The notes beneath the pieces were generated by a model. The model did not search any database and had not been told where the DNA came from. It worked only from the letters and a program-made list of their open reading frames with translations. Positions 27,935 to 37,728 of a stretch of 64,000 bases of DNA are shown piece by piece (the first letter of the stretch is position 1; every line of letters starts with the position of its first letter). Position numbers and translations under genes: made by a program. Origin of the DNA: Piscirickettsiaceae bacterium (lineage in GTDB: Bacteria; Pseudomonadota; Gammaproteobacteria; Nitrosococcales; Methylophagaceae); the NCBI GenBank assembly GCA_024685975.1, contig JAIBDZ010000009.1, forward strand, positions 1-64,000, read 5' to 3'.

Positions 27935-29260
27935 TTACTTTTGTAAAATGTAGATGCCTTTCAATAAATTTAAGGCTTCTGATAACGCATAATCGGTGAC
28001 AGCTAATGGCGCGTCATCGTCTTTTGCTGTTGTTTTGCTATTTGCCTTGTCTTTGGCGGCATCAGCATTGCCATTTTCTAAATGTTTCGATAAATCTTGT
28101 TCGCGTAATGGCTCAAAAGCAGCTGTTTCGCTTGTTGTCACATTGACGCGATCAACCGTAATATCAGGTTCAATCCCTTCTGCTTGAATAGAGCGGCCTG
28201 ATGGCGTGTAATAGCGTGCGGTTGTCATTTTGACTGCTGTACTATCTGTTAAAGGCATAACGGTCTGTACAGAGCCTTTACCGAAGGTTTTAGAGCCTAA
28301 AATAACGGCACGTTTATGATCTTGTAATGCGCCAGCGACGATTTCTGATGCTGATGCCGAGCCGCCATTAACTAAAACAACGATAGGAGCACCATTGAGC
28401 AAATCGTGAGGTTTAGCAACAAACTCTTGTTTTGAATCAGGAATACGACCATCGGTATAGACAATCATGCCTTTTTTGATAAAGCTATCAGATACATCAA
28501 CGGCGGCATTAAGTAAGCCTCCTGGATTATTTCGTAAGTCCAAGACGAGACCGTTCAATTGACCATCGTTATCTTTTTTGAGCGTTTCAATCGCTTTATT
28601 TAAATTTTCGCCGGTATGTTGCTGGAAAGTGCTAATACGAACATAACCATAACCTGGTGCCAAGGTACGTGAACGCACACTTTTAACCGTAATCACTGCT
28701 CGGGTTAAGGTGACATTTAAAGGTTTGTCTTCGCCGTCACGGATAATGGTGAGATCTAAGTCAGTGCCGGGTTTGCCACGCATGACATCAACAGCATCTC
28801 TTAGGCTCATGCCTTTGACTGGCGTTTCACCTAAGCGAATAATTAAGTCACCGGCTTGCAAGCCCGCTTTTGCTGCAGGTGTATCATCAATAGGAGAAAC
28901 AACGCGCACAAAGCCGTCTTCCATAGTGACTTCAATACCTAAGCCACCAAATTCGCCTGAGGTACCTTCACGTAAGTTTTTAAAATCGTCAATGTCTAAA
29001 TATGTAGAATGAGGATCTAAGCCTGTTAACATTCCGCGGATGGCGTTTTGTAACAACTCTTTATCATCGACAGGTTCGACGTAGTTATTTTTTATACGCC
29101 CAAAAATTTCAGAAAAAGCGCGTAGTTCATTTAAAGGAATATCGGGCCGGTTAGCTTGACGCTCTGGGTTATCAGCCATCACCATTTGGCCAAAAATCAA
29201 CGAAGCACCAAGGATGGCACCAGCAGAAATTAAACCAACGTCGCGTCTTAACAAACTCAT
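27935..29260 (-). CDS. ctpA: Carboxy-terminal processing protease (S41 family)
   Basis: The 441-residue periplasmic serine protease has an N-terminal membrane or signal segment (about 8-29), a PDZ domain (about 90-170, starting GGLGIEVTMEDG) and the S41 catalytic region with LRNNPGGLL, GGSASASEIVAGAL and the Lys of TFGKGSVQT. The Ser-Lys dyad is intact. CtpA-type proteases trim envelope proteins and murein hydrolases. It follows envC by about 20 bases, an order common in gammaproteobacteria. Confidence 0.95.
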   Translation of the reverse strand: MSLLRRDVGLISAGAILGASLIFGQMVMADNPERQANRPDIPLNELRAFSEIFGRIKNNYVEPVDDKELLQNAIRGMLTGLDPHSTYLDIDDFKNLREGTSGEFGGLGIEVTMEDGFVRVVSPIDDTPAAKAGLQAGDLIIRLGETPVKGMSLRDAVDVMRGKPGTDLDLTIIRDGEDKPLNVTLTRAVITVKSVRSRTLAPGYGYVRISTFQQHTGENLNKAIETLKKDNDGQLNGLVLDLRNNPGGLLNAAVDVSDSFIKKGMIVYTDGRIPDSKQEFVAKPHDLLNGAPIVVLVNGGSASASEIVAGALQDHKRAVILGSKTFGKGSVQTVMPLTDSTAVKMTTARYYTPSGRSIQAEGIEPDITVDRVNVTTSETAAFEPLREQDLSKHLENGNADAAKDKANSKTTAKDDDAPLAVTDYALSEALNLLKGIYILQK

Positions 29261-29280
29261 AATGTTTCCTTAAATTATCA

Positions 29281-30465
29281 TTAACTGCGTTTCCCCAACC
29301 AGCGTGTTGGGTTTATCGGGGCGCCCTGATGGCGCAGTTCGAAGTATAAACCAGGGTAGGGTTTTATCCCTTGACTCCCGCTTAATGCGATAACTTCTCC
29401 TGCTGAGACGGTATCGCCCTCGGATTTTAATAGGCTTTGATTATTACCATATAAGGTCATATATTTATCACCATGGTCGATAATTAGCAATAAGCCAAAA
29501 CCACGTAACCAATCGGAGAATATCACACGACCCGCTGCAGCTGAAACGATTTCATCACCATTTGGTGTCTTAATCATAATGCCTTGCCATTTGAGTTGGC
29601 CAATTTGGCGAGGACTGCCAAAACGAGAGTCAATCTTGCCGTTATGTGGCCAAATGAGCTTACCTTTAAGCTGCGGGAATGGAATAGTTAGGCTCGTGAC
29701 GGTCTTAGTCTGTGCGAGTGAATCGAGTAAGTTTTGTAAGGCGGCGGCTTCTTCTTTTAGCGCTGAGACGCGAGCTTGATCGCTACGTAGCTTTTGATCA
29801 AGCTGCTTGGCAGTTGCCAAGCGTTGTGCTGATTGTTTTTTCAATGCTTGTTGTTGTGTTTCTTGCTGTGCGATTAAAGCTTGCTGCTCTTCACGTGCTG
29901 TTAAAACCGCTAGTTTTTGACTGTCTAATTGACTCAATGCGACATCAATTTGTGTTAATTGATCTTGGCGAGCTTGATGAAAATAAGTGAAATAGGTATT
30001 GGCACGACTCAATTTAGCTGGATCTTGCTGATTCAATAAGACTTTTAAAAAGTGAGGTTGAGCCTGTAAATAAGCGGTACGAATTTGTTGGTGTAGATCT
30101 GCTAATTGCTGGGCATGCGATTGCTCAAACTGTTGTTGTTGTTTTTCGAGCTCGGCCAGCTGTTTGTTTTTCTCTGCGAGGGTTTGGTTTAAGGTGCGAA
30201 GGCGACGGTTAAGCGCTGATACAGCGTTGCTTTGTTGCTTGAGTTGTTGATAGAGCGCATCGCGTTCTTTTTGATTTGCGGCAATCGTCTCGGATAATGA
30301 GCGGATCTCAGCATTAACATCATCTAGCCGTTGCGCTTTGTCGGATTCAGCCAAGGCGAAATTCGACAAAGCGCACGCGACGATGAGACTGGATAACGCA
30401 AATAACCGACTGACGCGCAAAAGCTTAGTCCAAATGAACCAGTGATTGTTGTTCGCCCATTTCAT
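29281..30465 (-). CDS. envC: Murein hydrolase activator EnvC
   Basis: The 394-residue protein has a signal peptide (ending NFALA), a long coiled coil (about 45-250) and a C-terminal LytM (M23) domain. The metal-binding residues of active M23 peptidases are missing (KWQGIMI and FELRHQG in their places), as in EnvC, which does not cut murein but activates the amidases AmiA and AmiB at the division site. The ATG overlaps the end of gpmI by 41 bases. A TTG about 15 codons downstream would also leave a complete signal peptide, so the start is uncertain. Confidence 0.93.
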   Translation of the reverse strand: MKWANNNHWFIWTKLLRVSRLFALSSLIVACALSNFALAESDKAQRLDDVNAEIRSLSETIAANQKERDALYQQLKQQSNAVSALNRRLRTLNQTLAEKNKQLAELEKQQQQFEQSHAQQLADLHQQIRTAYLQAQPHFLKVLLNQQDPAKLSRANTYFTYFHQARQDQLTQIDVALSQLDSQKLAVLTAREEQQALIAQQETQQQALKKQSAQRLATAKQLDQKLRSDQARVSALKEEAAALQNLLDSLAQTKTVTSLTIPFPQLKGKLIWPHNGKIDSRFGSPRQIGQLKWQGIMIKTPNGDEIVSAAAGRVIFSDWLRGFGLLLIIDHGDKYMTLYGNNQSLLKSEGDTVSAGEVIALSGSQGIKPYPGLYFELRHQGAPINPTRWLGKRS

Positions 30466-31960
30466 CAGGAATCGTTAAATCTAATAATGACAACATAGTC
30501 GGTGCGATATCGGATAAGGAACCATTTTCAATGCAATGCGCAGCTCTACCGGCATAAATAAAAGGAACGGGATCGCAGGTATGTGCTGTATGTGCTTGTC
30601 CTTGTTTGGGATCATGCATCATCTCGACATTACCATGGTCAGCGGTGACCAACATTTCGCCGCCAACTTGTTGCAATGCAGCCCACACTCGACCAAGGGC
30701 GATATCAAGCGCTTCAACCGCTTTGACAGCTGCATCAAATTTACCGCTATGACCAACCATATCGGCATTTGCAAAATTACAAATGATAGCGTCGTATTGT
30801 TGCGACGCTATGGCCGCAACTAGTTTATCTGTCACCTCAGGTGCCGACATTTCTGGTTGTAAGTCGTATGTTTCTACTTTTGGTGAAGGAATTAAGATCC
30901 TATCTTCGCCTTCAAAAGGAGCATCAATGCCGCCATTAAAGAAAAAGGTCACATGCGCATATTTTTCTGTTTCAGCAATACGTAATTGACGTTGGCCTTG
31001 GTCTGCTAGGCAGGCGCCTAAGACATTCTTTAAAGACGAGTTAGGGAAGGCGACTGGATTGCTAAAGTCGGCTTTGTATTCTGTGAGTGTGACAACTGAA
31101 GCTAGGTTCAAAGGGCGGGGGCGAGCAAAACCATCAAAGTCTTGTTCTGTTAATGCTAGCGTTAATTCCCGCGCTCTATCGGAGCGGAAATTCATAAAGA
31201 TAGCGGCGTCATCATCATGCATGCTAACGGCATTGCCAATGATGGTTGCTTTAACGAATTCATCGTTTTCACCGCGGGCATACGCATCAGCTAAGGCATT
31301 GGCCGCGCTGTCTGCTTGGTAGTCAGCTTGAGCATCGGTTAATAAGCGATACGCTTTTTCAACCCGCTCCCAGCGCTGGTCGCGGTCCATGGCATAAAAA
31401 CGACCGATAATAGAGGCAAACCGGCCGACACCTAGTTCTGTAAATAAAGCCTCCATCGCTTCAATAGAGCTAAGGGCGCTTTGTGGCGGAGTGTCGCGAC
31501 CATCCAAAAAGGCATGAACATAAATATCAGTTGCACCGCGTTGAGCCGCTAGTCTGACCATGGCTTGGAGGTGGAGGTCATGACTATGTACACCGCCGGG
31601 AGATAATAAACCTAAGATATGGACAGCTTTGCCAGCGGCTTTAGCTTGATCGACCGTTTGGCAGAGTAATTCATTGTCAAAAAAAGACTGATCTTCAATT
31701 GCGCGGTTGATGCGGGTGAGTTCTTGATAAATGACTCGGCCTGAGCCCATATGTAAATGGCCGACTTCTGAGTTGCCCATCTGTCCACTGGGTAAACCGA
31801 CATTACTCCCTGAGGCATTCAGTAACGTGTGTGGATACTGTGACCATAATTGATCCCAATTAGGTGTATGTGCCGCGTGAATGGCGTTGTAGTCAGTTTC
31901 TTCGCGATAGCCCCAACCATCTAAAATGATTAAAGCAACTGGGCGGTGAGATGGGTTCAT
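30425..31960 (-). CDS. gpmI: 2,3-bisphosphoglycerate-independent phosphoglycerate mutase
   Basis: The 511-residue alkaline-phosphatase-superfamily enzyme interconverts 3- and 2-phosphoglycerate using two manganese ions. Metal and catalytic motifs are ILDGWGYR at the N-terminus, the phospho-Ser in [28 protein letters not shown], and TADHGNVE near the C-terminus. Its length is typical. It heads the gpmI-envC-ctpA run, the same order as in Escherichia (gpmM-envC), and diverges from the rhodanese-grxC-secB-gpsA operon. Confidence 0.97.
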   Translation of the reverse strand: MNPSHRPVALIILDGWGYREETDYNAIHAAHTPNWDQLWSQYPHTLLNASGSNVGLPSGQMGNSEVGHLHMGSGRVIYQELTRINRAIEDQSFFDNELLCQTVDQAKAAGKAVHILGLLSPGGVHSHDLHLQAMVRLAAQRGATDIYVHAFLDGRDTPPQSALSSIEAMEALFTELGVGRFASIIGRFYAMDRDQRWERVEKAYRLLTDAQADYQADSAANALADAYARGENDEFVKATIIGNAVSMHDDDAAIFMNFRSDRARELTLALTEQDFDGFARPRPLNLASVVTLTEYKADFSNPVAFPNSSLKNVLGACLADQGQRQLRIAETEKYAHVTFFFNGGIDAPFEGEDRILIPSPKVETYDLQPEMSAPEVTDKLVAAIASQQYDAIICNFANADMVGHSGKFDAAVKAVEALDIALGRVWAALQQVGGEMLVTADHGNVEMMHDPKQGQAHTAHTCDPVPFIYAGRAAHCIENGSLSDIAPTMLSLLDLTIPDEMGEQQSLVHLD

Positions 31961-32095
31961 AGTATTTCCTCAAACACGTAGGCGAGCATGAATATCGTGC
32001 TTATGCATGTAAATGATAACTAATGCCGTGTATTATAGGACGTTTTCAAATGAATGACAGTGTTGTCATTAATTAAGAGAGTGCTAGCGTCGATT

Positions 32096-32515
32096 ATGGA
32101 AAACTTGGGTGAATTTGTAGTTAACCACTGGATTTTGTGGGTATTATTTATTGGTATATTGGCATTTCTTATCGCGAGCGTCGTGAGTGGTGGTATGAAT
32201 AGTGCCACGCCATTGACAACCGCTCAAGCCGTGCAAATTGTGAATCAGCAAAAAGGGATTTTTATTGATGTCCGAGATAAAAAAGCCTTTGAAAAAGAAC
32301 ATATAGCTGATGCAATCAATATTCCTATCGCGACACTCAGCACTGATACCTCTGCGATCAAAGACAAAAAGAAACCAGTGATTTTAGTGCCCGCACTAGG
32401 ACAAAATATTCATACCGCTGTGAAACAATTGCAACAAGATGGCGTGACAGACGTCTATCTATTGAAAGGCGGTATCAATGCATGGAAAGACGCTAAATTA
32501 CCTGTTTTTAATTAA
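32096..32515 (+). CDS. Membrane-anchored rhodanese-like protein (YibN-like)
   Basis: From ATG 32096 the 139-residue protein begins ENLGEFVVNHW, has one transmembrane segment and a cytoplasmic rhodanese domain. The usual active-site Cys loop reads VPALGQNIHTA, so the catalytic Cys is absent. An in-frame ATG at 32054 would add 14 residues; the internal start is preferred because it matches the N-terminus of YibN proteins. It is first in the order yibN-grxC-secB-gpsA, which is conserved in gammaproteobacteria. It may aid membrane-protein export or sulfur handling. Confidence 0.85.
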   Translation: MENLGEFVVNHWILWVLFIGILAFLIASVVSGGMNSATPLTTAQAVQIVNQQKGIFIDVRDKKAFEKEHIADAINIPIATLSTDTSAIKDKKKPVILVPALGQNIHTAVKQLQQDGVTDVYLLKGGINAWKDAKLPVFN

Positions 32516-32547
32516 TCAACTGATTGTCAGAACAAAAGGCGAATACG

Positions 32548-32802
32548 ATGGCTAAGGTAGAAGTATATTCAAGCGCGCAATGCCCTTATTGCACGATGGC
32601 AAAACAATTGCTTGAGCGCAAAGGTGTCGCTTATCAAGAAATCCGTGTCGATCAAGATCCGGCTAAACGACAAGAAATGATGACAAAAAGTCGCCAACGA
32701 ACTGTGCCTCAAATTTTTATTGATGGTAAATCTATCGGCGGTTATACAGACTTAGCAGCACTCGATCGTTCACATAAACTTGATGATTTATTAGCACAAT
32801 AA
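32548..32802 (+). CDS. grxC: Glutaredoxin 3
   Basis: The 84-residue thioredoxin-fold protein has active site CPYC (SSAQCPYCTMAK) and the glutathione-binding TVPQIFIDG and GGYTDL motifs. It reduces disulfides and glutathione adducts. ATG 32548 is chosen over an upstream in-frame TTG (32524) because AAGGCG lies at proper spacing and the N-terminus AKVEVYSS matches the family. Confidence 0.95.
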   Translation: MAKVEVYSSAQCPYCTMAKQLLERKGVAYQEIRVDQDPAKRQEMMTKSRQRTVPQIFIDGKSIGGYTDLAALDRSHKLDDLLAQ

Positions 32803-32844
32803 ATCATCGACATTATTTAATTTTTACGTTTTTAAGGAAACATC

Positions 32845-33321
32845 ATGGCTGAAGAACAAGGCGGCGCACAACAGCAACAACCGCAATTTATGATCCAAAA
32901 AATCTATACAAAAGATATCTCTTTTGAAACACCGAATTCACCTGAGATCTTCCGCGAAGAATGGAAGCCAGAGTTAGATTTACAAATGACAAATGAGTAT
33001 AAGCAACTTGATGATAATACTCATGACATCACTTTAGTGGCGACAGTCACTGCAAAAATTGAAGATAAAACAGCATTTTTAATCGAAGTGAAACAAGCAG
33101 GGATCTTCACTTTAGCGGGTTATAGCCAAGAAGAAATGGGGCCTTTAGTCGGAAGCGTTTGCCCGAATATTTTATTCCCATATATTCGTGAAGTGATTTC
33201 AGATATCGTTTTAAAAGGTGGCTTCCCACAATTAGTGCTAGCACCAGTTAACTTTGATGGCTTATATCGCAATCAACTTGAACAAGCAAAACAAGCGGCA
33301 GACAAGCAAACAACACATTAA
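32845..33321 (+). CDS. secB: Protein-export chaperone SecB
   Basis: The 158-residue chaperone keeps preproteins unfolded and hands them to SecA. Family patterns include FMIQKIYTKDISFETPNSP near the N-terminus, GIFTLAGYSQEE and CPNILFPYIREVISD. It lies between grxC and gpsA, as in other gammaproteobacteria, with a good ribosome site (AAGGAAA). Confidence 0.97.
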   Translation: MAEEQGGAQQQQPQFMIQKIYTKDISFETPNSPEIFREEWKPELDLQMTNEYKQLDDNTHDITLVATVTAKIEDKTAFLIEVKQAGIFTLAGYSQEEMGPLVGSVCPNILFPYIREVISDIVLKGGFPQLVLAPVNFDGLYRNQLEQAKQAADKQTTH

Positions 33322-33333
33322 GCGTTAAATAAG

Positions 33334-34335
33334 ATGGAATTAACACCAACATTAGTGATTGGCGCGGGTGCTTGGGGCACGGCCCTAGCGATGGCAATTG
33401 CGCGTAATAAACATCCAGTGATGTTGTGGGGGAGAAACCCTGAATTAATAGCCGAGATGCAACAAGCCGGCTGTAATCAGCGTTATCTCCCTGATATTCC
33501 GTTTCCTGAGAGTCTTAGTTTGGTGACGGATCTGGCCGAGGCGGTTAGCCAAGCCAATCATATATTGGTGTCGATCCCGAGCGTGGCATTTTCAGCCATG
33601 CTAAAGACGATTCAACCGCATCTTGCTGCAGGAATACCGATTAGTTGGGCGACGAAGGGACTGATGCCTGAGTCAGGTCAATTTTTACATGATTCAGCCC
33701 GGGAGATATTGGGTGATTCACACCCATTAGCGATTGTTTCTGGACCTTCTTTTGCGGCAGAAGTGGCGAAAGATTTACCAACAGCCATGACCGTGGCATC
33801 AAAAGATGCCGTTTTTTCTCAGCAACTTGCTAATTTGATGCACCGTACAACCTTGCGGATCTACACCACTGACGATGTACAAGGCGTGCAAATTGGTGGG
33901 GCGCTCAAAAATATATTGGCTATCGCATCTGGTATTTCTGATGGGTTAGGATATGGCGCCAATGCTCGAGCCGCACTGATGACGCGTGGTATGGCTGAGA
34001 TTAATCGTCTAGCAATGGCATTAGGTGCTGACATGACCACCATGATGGGATTGGCCGGTATTGGTGATTTAATCTTGACGTGTACTGATGATCAAAGCCG
34101 AAATAGACAATTAGGCCTTGCTATTGGCCGAGGGCTTTCTGTCGAGCAAGCCGTTGCCGAATTAGGCAAAACGGTGGAAGGCATGTACGCAACAAAAGAA
34201 GTGTATAAAAAAGCCAAGCTACTTGGCATTGATATGCCGATCGTTGAGCAAATGCATCAGATCCTTTTTGAGCAATACGATGCTAAATCAGCGGTACAAA
34301 CATTACTTTGCCGAGAGCAAAAAGCGGAAAAGTAA
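33334..34335 (+). CDS. gpsA: Glycerol-3-phosphate dehydrogenase [NAD(P)+]
   Basis: The 333-residue enzyme reduces dihydroxyacetone phosphate to sn-glycerol-3-phosphate for phospholipid synthesis. The dinucleotide motif is GAGAWGTALA (11-20). WATKGL, SGPSFAAEV and GALKNILAIASG (with the catalytic Lys) and GLAGIGDLILTC follow. It is last in the yibN-like-grxC-secB-gpsA operon; convergent with the MidA-like gene. Confidence 0.97.
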   Translation: MELTPTLVIGAGAWGTALAMAIARNKHPVMLWGRNPELIAEMQQAGCNQRYLPDIPFPESLSLVTDLAEAVSQANHILVSIPSVAFSAMLKTIQPHLAAGIPISWATKGLMPESGQFLHDSAREILGDSHPLAIVSGPSFAAEVAKDLPTAMTVASKDAVFSQQLANLMHRTTLRIYTTDDVQGVQIGGALKNILAIASGISDGLGYGANARAALMTRGMAEINRLAMALGADMTTMMGLAGIGDLILTCTDDQSRNRQLGLAIGRGLSVEQAVAELGKTVEGMYATKEVYKKAKLLGIDMPIVEQMHQILFEQYDAKSAVQTLLCREQKAEK

Positions 34336-34340
34336 AACCG

Positions 34341-35519
34341 TTATAATTGATAACGTCGATCGGCTCGCTGTAATCGAGGCAATACATTCGGTAAAGCTTT
34401 ACTCAAACTCAATATTTTGAAATTTTCACCCATTGCCGTAGGTAGAATAAGTTGTTTAACAGCAGCGGTGTATTGCATGCTAGAAAATGTATCGACAGCC
34501 TGCGTTTCTTCTGCTAGAAAATCGGTAATATCTCCTGCTATGAGAAAGTCAGCCTGACTATGAAATCCTGCCACATCTAATCCATTTTGATGAGCGGTTT
34601 CGGCTAAAGCAGTAAAATCTACATGACTGGTAATATCTTGTAATCCAGGCAATACAAATGGATCATCATGACCTTGATGCTGGTAATAACACATTAAGGT
34701 GCCAGTTTGCCGCTCTGGGTGGTAATACTCTGTTTGCACATAACCATAATCGACAATAAAGATCGCGCCAGCAGTGAGCATGTCAGCTAAGCTTGCTAAC
34801 CAGGCTTCAGCGTGTAAATTGACTTCGGTAAAGTAGTCGGTGTCTTCAGGGAGCAGTGCGCTGATTTTTTCTGTGCGGTTTAATAACGGTGGATCGGTAA
34901 TTGGTGTATCGCACCATGTTAACCCGTTTTCATCATAACTTACCGAGCGAGATGACCAATGTTGTTGATGATAATGGAGCCGCGAAACGGGCATAGCATC
35001 ACAGACTTCATTCGCGATGATGACGCCTTCATAGTGGGCCGGTAAGCTGTCCAACCATGAAATGCGATCAAGCCACTCAGGAATAGATTTCTCTAATGTG
35101 TCACGTTGCTTTTGTTGTAAGTAAGCGCTTGCTTCAATGATGTAATAATGTTGTGGCAAACAATCATCTTTGTCTAATTGACGCAGGATTTCTGCCGCCA
35201 TACTGCCATTACCTGCACCAAATTCTAATATTGTCGGTTGGGATAATTGAGTCAATGCATCCTTCAAATGTCGGCTGAAAGCACGGCTAAACAGAGGGCT
35301 GATTTCTGGCGCGGTAGTGAAGTCACCTTGTTGACCAATCTTGTCTTTAGTCGAGCTGTAATAGCCTAACTCCGGTGTATAAAGACAAAGCTGCATGTAG
35401 TGCTCAAAAGGGATATGTCCCCCCGCAGCATCAATTTCCTGTTGAATCCTAGATAATAATCGATCACTATGCTGTTGAGCATAGACATCAGGTGTTGGAG
35501 TAGAGTCAGTATCAGTCAT
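34341..35519 (-). CDS. MidA/NDUFAF7-family SAM-dependent methyltransferase
   Basis: The 392-residue protein is of the COG1565 (MidA) family. Motifs are the N-terminal ELGYYSS, TAPEISPLF and the SAM-binding ILEFGAGNGSMAAEIL. The eukaryotic member NDUFAF7 methylates an arginine of complex I; bacterial targets are not established. Its ATG and that of the divergent folM-like gene share the palindrome CATG, so neither gene has its own upstream leader unless a later start is used. Confidence 0.85.
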   Translation of the reverse strand: MTDTDSTPTPDVYAQQHSDRLLSRIQQEIDAAGGHIPFEHYMQLCLYTPELGYYSSTKDKIGQQGDFTTAPEISPLFSRAFSRHLKDALTQLSQPTILEFGAGNGSMAAEILRQLDKDDCLPQHYYIIEASAYLQQKQRDTLEKSIPEWLDRISWLDSLPAHYEGVIIANEVCDAMPVSRLHYHQQHWSSRSVSYDENGLTWCDTPITDPPLLNRTEKISALLPEDTDYFTEVNLHAEAWLASLADMLTAGAIFIVDYGYVQTEYYHPERQTGTLMCYYQHQGHDDPFVLPGLQDITSHVDFTALAETAHQNGLDVAGFHSQADFLIAGDITDFLAEETQAVDTFSSMQYTAAVKQLILPTAMGENFKILSLSKALPNVLPRLQRADRRYQL

Positions 35520-36252
35520 GGTAGATCAAGTTATAGAACAAGCAATATTGGTAACGGGTGCAGGTAGGCGCGTAGGACATCATATGGCACAGCGCCTACA
35601 CCAAGCAGGGTATCATGTTGTCGCACATTATCGTACGCAGACACCAGAAATCCAAGCATTAACCGAAATGGGCATTGATACACTTCAAGCTGATTTGGCT
35701 TCGGCTGAGCAAGTCTTGGCGTTTGCCGAGATCTTGAGCGAGCGCTATCACACCTTTCGAGCTCTGATTCATAACGCGTCGTCATTTGAACGTACGTCAG
35801 ATGATTTGAATATCGCAGCAGAACAATATCAACAATTCTTCACTGTACATATGTTGGCGCCTTTTTTATTGAATCAGCGTCTACAATCTCAGTTGAAAAC
35901 GGCCGATGGTGCTCCAGCCGATATTATTCATATTACCGATATTAATGTGGAGAACCCGACGCCTGACTTTGATATTTATGGCACAACCAAAGCGGGCTTA
36001 CATAATATGACTTTGGCTTTAGCGAAGAAATTCGCCCCCGAAATCAAAGTCAACGCCGTCGCTCCAGGGCCAGTTTTATTCACACGACAGCACTCGCAAG
36101 AGACGATTACTCAAATGTTAGCCGAAACACCATTAGCAAGAGAGGGGGGCGCAGAACCGGTCTATTTAGCGGTGCAAAGCATTTTAGATAATCCGTTTTT
36201 AACCGGATGTAGCATTCCTGTTGATGGTGGTCGCCGCCTCTCCAAACGTTAG
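35518..36252 (+). CDS. folM: FolM-like pteridine / dihydromonapterin reductase (SDR family)
   Basis: The 244-residue short-chain dehydrogenase has the FolM-type cofactor loop TGAGRRVG (13-20), NADPH-favouring arginines, HNASSF, catalytic YGTTK and the C-terminal PVDGGRRLS. FolM reduces dihydromonapterin or dihydrofolate. It faces folK and folB, which run in the opposite direction, forming a pterin gene group. The 3' end overlaps folK by 54 bases. The start overlaps the divergent MidA-like start by two bases and has a poorly spaced ribosome site. Confidence 0.8.
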   Translation: MVDQVIEQAILVTGAGRRVGHHMAQRLHQAGYHVVAHYRTQTPEIQALTEMGIDTLQADLASAEQVLAFAEILSERYHTFRALIHNASSFERTSDDLNIAAEQYQQFFTVHMLAPFLLNQRLQSQLKTADGAPADIIHITDINVENPTPDFDIYGTTKAGLHNMTLALAKKFAPEIKVNAVAPGPVLFTRQHSQETITQMLAETPLAREGGAEPVYLAVQSILDNPFLTGCSIPVDGGRRLSKR

Positions 36253-36717
36253 TCCGTCATGTTGTATGATGACGCCTGTTTGGTGCAAGGTATTGGGGCG
36301 ATGTGATAAGTAGGCAAATAATTCATCAATCAGTGGGTAGAGAAAATATTCATCGGTAATTTGATTGGCGGCAAGAGAGAAATCATCCGAGGTTTGCAGG
36401 TGTAATAAAATATCTAAATCTGCCGTACGATCTTTGGCTTTTCGATCAGGATCGTTGCGGTCGCGACCGAGTGTCGTTTCGATTTGATTACAAACGGCTT
36501 TGAGTTGCGTCTGCTCCCAGTCTGTTTCGATATAAGCGACTAAGTTCAGAAAGTCATATTGGCTATTCATCCCTATCGGCGGAATACTTAATACACGGCT
36601 GACGGCAATAGTGGGGAAATGGGCGATCAACGCCGCCATGATTTTCCCGATATGAGGGTATGGTGACAGATTACTGCCGATCCCCAATAAATAACCAGCT
36701 GAAAAATCCGAACTCAT
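36199..36717 (-). CDS. folK: 2-amino-4-hydroxy-6-hydroxymethyldihydropteridine pyrophosphokinase
   Basis: The 172-residue HPPK transfers pyrophosphate to the pterin in folate synthesis. Family patterns are LLGIGSNLSPYPHIG at the N-terminus, YDFLNLVAYIETD and GRDRNDPDRKAKDRTADLDIL-type residues around 105-125 (the DRxxxPRxxDxDIL region). The start overlaps the folB stop by four bases. It is shorter at the C-terminus than some HPPKs but has the active-site loops. Confidence 0.92.
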   Translation of the reverse strand: MSSDFSAGYLLGIGSNLSPYPHIGKIMAALIAHFPTIAVSRVLSIPPIGMNSQYDFLNLVAYIETDWEQTQLKAVCNQIETTLGRDRNDPDRKAKDRTADLDILLHLQTSDDFSLAANQITDEYFLYPLIDELFAYLSHRPNTLHQTGVIIQHDGLTFGEAATTINRNATSG

Positions 36718-37067
36718 TTAGCACTGCGTTCGATAACGATTTTGGCATAATTTTGACCGTGAAGCTTAACGGGTTTGGTGACCGTCAAAATTAATTTAGG
36801 AATGGCGTATTGAGCTAATAATGTCGCGGCCAATTCTTCGGCCAAGGTTTCAATTAACTGATAACGACTATTGGTCACGAAAGTCACCAGCGTTTGCGAA
36901 ATAGCATCATAATCTAAGGTATCTGTTATCGCGTCACTACGTGCTGCAGCCCGAATATCCCAATCCATTTCAATGTCAAAACGTAAGGTTTGTGTTGTGT
37001 TTCGTTCCCAGTCATAAATACCGATAAGGGTATCGATATAGATTTCTTGAAGAAAAATTTTATCCAT
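36714..37067 (-). CDS. folB: Dihydroneopterin aldolase
   Basis: The 117-residue aldolase converts dihydroneopterin to hydroxymethyl-dihydropterin and glycolaldehyde. Motifs are IYIDTLIGIYDWER at the N-terminus (catalytic Tyr/Glu region), DTLDYDAIS and the C-terminal TVTKPVKLHG with the catalytic Lys. It overlaps folK by four bases, so the two are co-translated. Confidence 0.94.
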   Translation of the reverse strand: MDKIFLQEIYIDTLIGIYDWERNTTQTLRFDIEMDWDIRAAARSDAITDTLDYDAISQTLVTFVTNSRYQLIETLAEELAATLLAQYAIPKLILTVTKPVKLHGQNYAKIVIERSAK

Positions 37068-37134
37068 CTGCTGCCTGTCTCGTTAAAAATAGCCCTATAA
37101 TGGCGTAATTGTTTAATTAAGACCGCATCATATC

Positions 37135-37728
37135 ATGCTTGAAACATTGACTTTGCCAATCGCTTTATTGATTGCCGCTTACTTAATCGGCTCATTGTCG
37201 AGTGCTATCGTGTTATGCAAACTAGCAGGTTTGCCCGATCCTCGTTCACAAGGATCAGGTAATCCCGGCGCCACCAATGTCTTGCGTTTTGGGGGTAAAA
37301 AACTAGCAGCGACAGTCTTAGTGATTGATGTCGTCAAAGGGGTGATACCGGTTGTGATAGCCATGAGTTTGGGTTTAGATCAGGCTTGGTTAGCCGCGAC
37401 AGCACTAGCAGCCTTTTTAGGGCATCTTTACCCGCTGTTTTTTCAATTTAAAGGCGGAAAAGGTGTCGCAACGGCGTTGGGCGGCTTTTTGGCTTTATCG
37501 TTGCCCTTAGCCGGCATGATATTAGTCACATGGATAGCGGTTTTTAAAATCAGCAGAATTTCATCGCTATCAGCAATTTTAGCGGCTTCAATGGCGCCTA
37601 TTTATAGTTTATGGATGATCGACTCTATTGCCGCGAGATGGATGGTATTAATTATGGCGATATTATTAGTTTACCGCCATCGCGGAAATATTGAACGCCT
37701 TATTGCAGGGGAAGAGGCGAAGTCTTAG
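37135..37728 (+). CDS. plsY: Acyl-phosphate glycerol-3-phosphate acyltransferase PlsY
   Basis: The 197-residue inner-membrane enzyme acylates glycerol-3-phosphate using acyl-phosphate. Three conserved loops are visible: [23 protein letters not shown] (SGNPGATN) and [12 protein letters not shown]. About five to six membrane segments are present. It is divergent from folB, and its end overlaps the tsaD stop by four bases. Confidence 0.95.
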   Translation: MLETLTLPIALLIAAYLIGSLSSAIVLCKLAGLPDPRSQGSGNPGATNVLRFGGKKLAATVLVIDVVKGVIPVVIAMSLGLDQAWLAATALAAFLGHLYPLFFQFKGGKGVATALGGFLALSLPLAGMILVTWIAVFKISRISSLSAILAASMAPIYSLWMIDSIAARWMVLIMAILLVYRHRGNIERLIAGEEAKS

